From contig NZ_QGDS01000008.1 in the NCBI RefSeq assembly GCF_003149105.1, positions 1 to 64,000 on the forward strand: DNA of 64,000 nucleotides, written 5' to 3'. The position numbers and the translations under genes are program-made. This DNA is from Faecalicatena contorta (GTDB taxonomy: Bacteria; Bacillota; Clostridia; Lachnospirales; Lachnospiraceae). Below are positions 61,751 to 64,000 of the stretch, in pieces. The notes beneath the pieces were generated by a model. That model had not been told where the DNA came from. It did no database searches and saw only the letters and a program-made list of their open reading frames with translations. The stretch's first letter is position 1; each line of letters opens with the position of its first letter.

Positions 61751-62392
61751 ATGAGAAACAAAACATACTTAGTAATGAGAGTAATAAAGATACCCTATAA
61801 TCTGCAGCTATTTGCAGAGGGCGGAGACGGCACTGGGATTCATGGGAGTAATGGTGACGGAGCAGCGAGGGGCAGACACAGCCCAGGTGATAAGGAGGAG
61901 AAGGAACCTCTGACCTTTGAAGAATTTTTAAGGGGTGATGGCAATCAAGCGGAGTTTGACCGCCGGGTACAGAAAGCTATACAGACGGCAGTAACGAAAA
62001 AGCAACAGAAATGGCAGGCACTTACAGATGATAAACTTTCTGAGGCCGAAAAGCTCTCCAAAATGTCTAAGGGCGAAAGAGAAGAGTATAAGCGAAAGAA
62101 AGAACGGCAAGAGTTTGAGGCTGAAAAGACTGAATTTGAGAAGGTAAAACTTCTCATGGCAGTGAAAGAAGATCTGCAGAAACAGAATCTTCCAATCGTT
62201 TTTGCGGAATACATAGCATTCATTAAAGATGCCGGGAAAAGAAAGGATGCAATTGCGGGTATAAAGGAAACCTGGGATGCAGAAATCCAAGAGGCTATAA
62301 AATCCAAAGCAAGGCATGTAGTGTATTTGCCGGATAATATCACAGAAGAGCCGTTGTTACACGGAACTTTGGAACTAAATTATAGATTCTAG
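61751..62392 (+). CDS. Phage scaffold-like protein (DUF4355 type) with atypical C-terminus
   Basis: A 213-residue protein. Near the N-terminus YNLQLFAEGGDG matches the Prp cleavage motif found in scaffold proteins. The middle is a charged coiled coil (SKMSKGEREEYKRKKERQEFE) as in DUF4355 proteins. The last 25 residues (HVVYLPDNITEEPLLHGTL) do not look like a scaffold C-terminus and may come from a downstream deletion join. ATG 61751 follows GGAAAGGAAAG. No capsid gene follows. Confidence 0.7.
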   Translation: MRNKTYLVMRVIKIPYNLQLFAEGGDGTGIHGSNGDGAARGRHSPGDKEEKEPLTFEEFLRGDGNQAEFDRRVQKAIQTAVTKKQQKWQALTDDKLSEAEKLSKMSKGEREEYKRKKERQEFEAEKTEFEKVKLLMAVKEDLQKQNLPIVFAEYIAFIKDAGKRKDAIAGIKETWDAEIQEAIKSKARHVVYLPDNITEEPLLHGTLELNYRF

Positions 62393-62412
62393 TTAAAGAA
62401 AGGGAAAAGAAT

Positions 62413-62946
62413 ATGAACAAAAAAGAATTAATGAATTTGCAGTTATTTGCAGAGGCAGTACAGGGAAAGAAAATTGTATATTTATACAGGATTAAAAGCG
62501 ACGCGGCTACTACAGATGGTACACTGCTTGCCTTTACAACTGAGAATGGGCGGACAAAATCTAAAGATGCAGAAAGCACAGCTACAAAGGATGGGAGTAT
62601 CCGAACACCGGGGACAGCAGAGGTAGAGGTCACAGCAACATCCATCCTTTCCAAGGGAGATACCATGATTAATGCTCTCGAAGATGCGATGGACAATGAC
62701 CAGCTGATTGAAATATGGGAGGCTAATCTTGAGGAAAAAGCATCTTCTGGAGAGAACAAGTTTAAAGGGATGTATTTTCAGGGCTATTTAACAAGTTTTG
62801 AGAAGACTTCTTCTGCAGAAGATTTTACAGAAGTATCACTGACATTCGGCATTAATGGAGCCGGAAAACGTGGTGATGTAACTGTCACATTGGAACAGCA
62901 GGAAATTGCAGACTATGTGTTTGCGGATACACCAAAAGGCGAATAG
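62413..62946 (+). CDS. Phage major tail protein, TP901-1 family
   Basis: A 177-residue tail-tube protein. The pattern GKKIVYLYRIKSD through EVEVTATSILSKGDTMINALEDAMDNDQLIEIWEANL and GYLTSFEKTSSAEDFTEVSLTF is that of TP901-1-type major tail proteins of siphophages. The N-terminus reads MNLQLFAEAV (residues 7-16), the same motif as in the scaffold and in L27 precursors, suggesting Prp processing. ATG behind AAAGGGAAAAG. Confidence 0.85.
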   Translation: MNKKELMNLQLFAEAVQGKKIVYLYRIKSDAATTDGTLLAFTTENGRTKSKDAESTATKDGSIRTPGTAEVEVTATSILSKGDTMINALEDAMDNDQLIEIWEANLEEKASSGENKFKGMYFQGYLTSFEKTSSAEDFTEVSLTFGINGAGKRGDVTVTLEQQEIADYVFADTPKGE

Positions 62947-62960
62947 GGAGGATATAGTAC

Positions 62961-63332
62961 ATGGAATTGACAATTAATGGTAAGGAATATGGTTTTAGGT
63001 TTGGGATTGGATTCGTCCGTAAATTGGACGGCAAGAACTCTTTTGAGAAGAGCGGAATCAAATTTGGAATGGGGTTAGAGTCGGAAATGCCTAAGTTGAT
63101 TATGCGTGACGTTGTGGCGTTATCTGACCTGCTCTACGCTGCCAATGAAACGGAAACGCCCAGAATTAAACAGTCCGAGTTGGATGGGTACATTGACAAC
63201 AAAGACACGGACATCGAAAATCTGTTTGACAGTGTGGTGACTGAGCTAAAAAAGTCAAATGCTACCAAGCTAAAGGTAGCGAATCTGTTGGAAGAGATGG
63301 AGAAGGAAGAGAAGAAAATAAAGAAAGCCTAA
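62961..63332 (+). CDS. Phage tail assembly chaperone (gpG-like)
   Basis: A 123-residue protein starting MELTINGKEYGFRFGIGFVRKLD, characteristic of tail assembly chaperones located between the major tail protein and the tape measure. The C-terminus is Lys/Glu-rich. The next frame (-1) continues as the gpT-like part; see its entry. AGGGAGG before the ATG. Confidence 0.82.
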   Translation: MELTINGKEYGFRFGIGFVRKLDGKNSFEKSGIKFGMGLESEMPKLIMRDVVALSDLLYAANETETPRIKQSELDGYIDNKDTDIENLFDSVVTELKKSNATKLKVANLLEEMEKEEKKIKKA

Positions 63333-63346
63333 CTTATGAGGATATC

Positions 63347-63673
63347 GTGGTCAATTGTATGCGATATCTGAATATGAATGATTTTTTAGAAATTGATCGC
63401 ACAACCATGTATGAATACGAACTGCGCATGAAAGCCTTCCGATTGAGATACCTCGATCGGGAGGCCGCCATGCATAAGCAGGCATGGGTCAGCAGGCAGG
63501 TTGGGGCAACCAAGAAAAATGGAAAGCCTTTCTACAGAACATTTAAACAGTTCTTTGATTATGAAAAGGCTGAAAGAAATATGTTGAACATGGGAGACCG
63601 GCCTAAGCTGTTGAATGATCGTATTATGCAGGCTGTGCGCAGGCAGAAAGGAGGTAATAATGGAGAGCTATAG
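63347..63673 (+). CDS. Second tail assembly chaperone part (gpT-like)
   Basis: A 108-residue, basic and aromatic protein (CMRYLNMNDFLEIDRTTMYEYELRMKAFRL; KNGKPFYRTFKQFFDYEKAE). It is in the -1 frame relative to gpG, and its frame is open upstream across the gpG end (KESLTYEDIVVN). It may be made by -1 frameshifting as G-T fusion or from GTG 63347 with GAGG upstream. No perfect slippery heptamer was found. Overlaps the tape-measure gene by 14 bp. Confidence 0.72.
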   Translation: MVNCMRYLNMNDFLEIDRTTMYEYELRMKAFRLRYLDREAAMHKQAWVSRQVGATKKNGKPFYRTFKQFFDYEKAERNMLNMGDRPKLLNDRIMQAVRRQKGGNNGEL

Positions 63674-64000
63674 CGCAGAAGCAATTTTAAGCGCAGTTGA
63701 TAAAAGCGGTATTTCCAAGATGGCAAATACGCTAGGTGGCATTGATAAGATATTGAAAGTAAACGACTTATCGAAAATCGAAGGGGCATTCACAAAGATA
63801 CTGGAAGCTGTTGAGGGTTCATCTAAGCAAGTAGAGGACTTTTTAAATTCCTTTGCTGGGGCAGACACAGCAGAAAAACAGTTAGCTCTTATTACGGATA
63901 CAATTAAATCAATGGTGCCATCACTGAATAACCTTACCTTAGAAAAAATACTTCCTGTTGTAAGTAAAGTATCAAAGGGAATGGGGGCAATGACCACTTT
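63660..64000 (+). CDS. Phage tail tape-measure protein, N-terminal part (cut by window)
   Basis: ATG 63660 follows AAAGGAGGT. The first 113 codons encode a Ser/Lys/Leu-rich helical region (ILSAVDKSGISKMANTLG; IEGAFTKILEAVEGSS) expected at the start of a tape-measure protein, and the position after the two chaperone frames is diagnostic. The 3' end is outside the window. Confidence 0.75.
   Translation, partial: MESYSAEAILSAVDKSGISKMANTLGGIDKILKVNDLSKIEGAFTKILEAVEGSSKQVEDFLNSFAGADTAEKQLALITDTIKSMVPSLNNLTLEKILPVVSKVSKGMGAMTT

Overview
The window looks like a chromosomal segment of a low-GC, Gram-positive, spore-forming anaerobe, most likely a Lachnospiraceae member (Clostridium cluster XIVa). 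I infer this from strong AGGAGG-type ribosome binding sites, frequent TTG starts, rubrerythrin peroxide defence with PerR, sporulation-type genes (cwlD, a BofA-like protein), a Gram-positive Tad pilus cluster and several families typical of that group. No tRNA, rRNA or CRISPR array was seen.

Layout. 1-4.5 kb is purine salvage and catabolism: xdhA (cut by the window edge) and guanine deaminase on the minus strand, an AzgA/PbuG-type permease on the plus strand, and between them two guanine-class riboswitches on opposite strands. 4.6-6.7 kb holds a GIY-YIG protein, rubrerythrin, reverse rubrerythrin and PerR. 7-16.2 kb holds cell-wall and housekeeping genes: an NlpC/P60 endopeptidase, a DUF1858 protein, mecA, a membrane-anchored GH18 protein, cwlD, a Sua5 fused to a degenerate phosphatase domain, upp and dCMP deaminase. 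16.3-25.1 kb is a bofA-like gene followed by a complete-looking Tad/Flp pilus operon (tadZ, cpaF, tadB, tadC-like, flp, DUF5702, tadE-like, tadV, second tadE-like, DUF6382). 25.2-39 kb is mixed: rhomboid, orphan soluble histidine kinase, HIT protein, ECF sigma factor, murG, anti-sigma-like protein, pgi, a C-type-lectin-domain protein, an FHA protein, an aconitase-family hydratase and a PD-(D/E)XK transposase-type protein.

39.1-48.3 kb is a minus-strand sugar module: response regulator, sensor kinase and a degenerate RbsA-like ATPase, followed by an RbsA/RbsC/RbsB-type ABC importer and a zinc dehydrogenase. 48.6-51.3 kb is an ECF sigma factor with a membrane beta-propeller protein. 51.4-53.3 kb contains a very small type I toxin-antitoxin locus (29-aa holin-like toxin with a convergent antisense RNA) and an IS110-family element whose left end probably encodes its bridge RNA. 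53.6-58 kb has tatD, rsmA, citrate synthase and an alpha/beta hydrolase. 58.1-58.6 kb carries gene remnants.

58.8-64 kb is a prophage-like element cut by the window edge: ImmA/IrrE protease, cI-like repressor, Cro-like protein, small regulators, a Prp-type cysteine protease, a scaffold-like protein, then directly a TP901-1-type major tail protein, tail-assembly chaperones and the start of a tape-measure gene. Terminase, portal, capsid and connector genes are absent from the place where they normally sit, so this may be a tail-only, F-type tailocin-like element. That is the most interesting hypothesis in the window.

A 27-bp hairpin repeat with 32-bp tandem spacing and compensatory stem changes recurs at five intergenic sites in the first 33 kb, twice within terminators.
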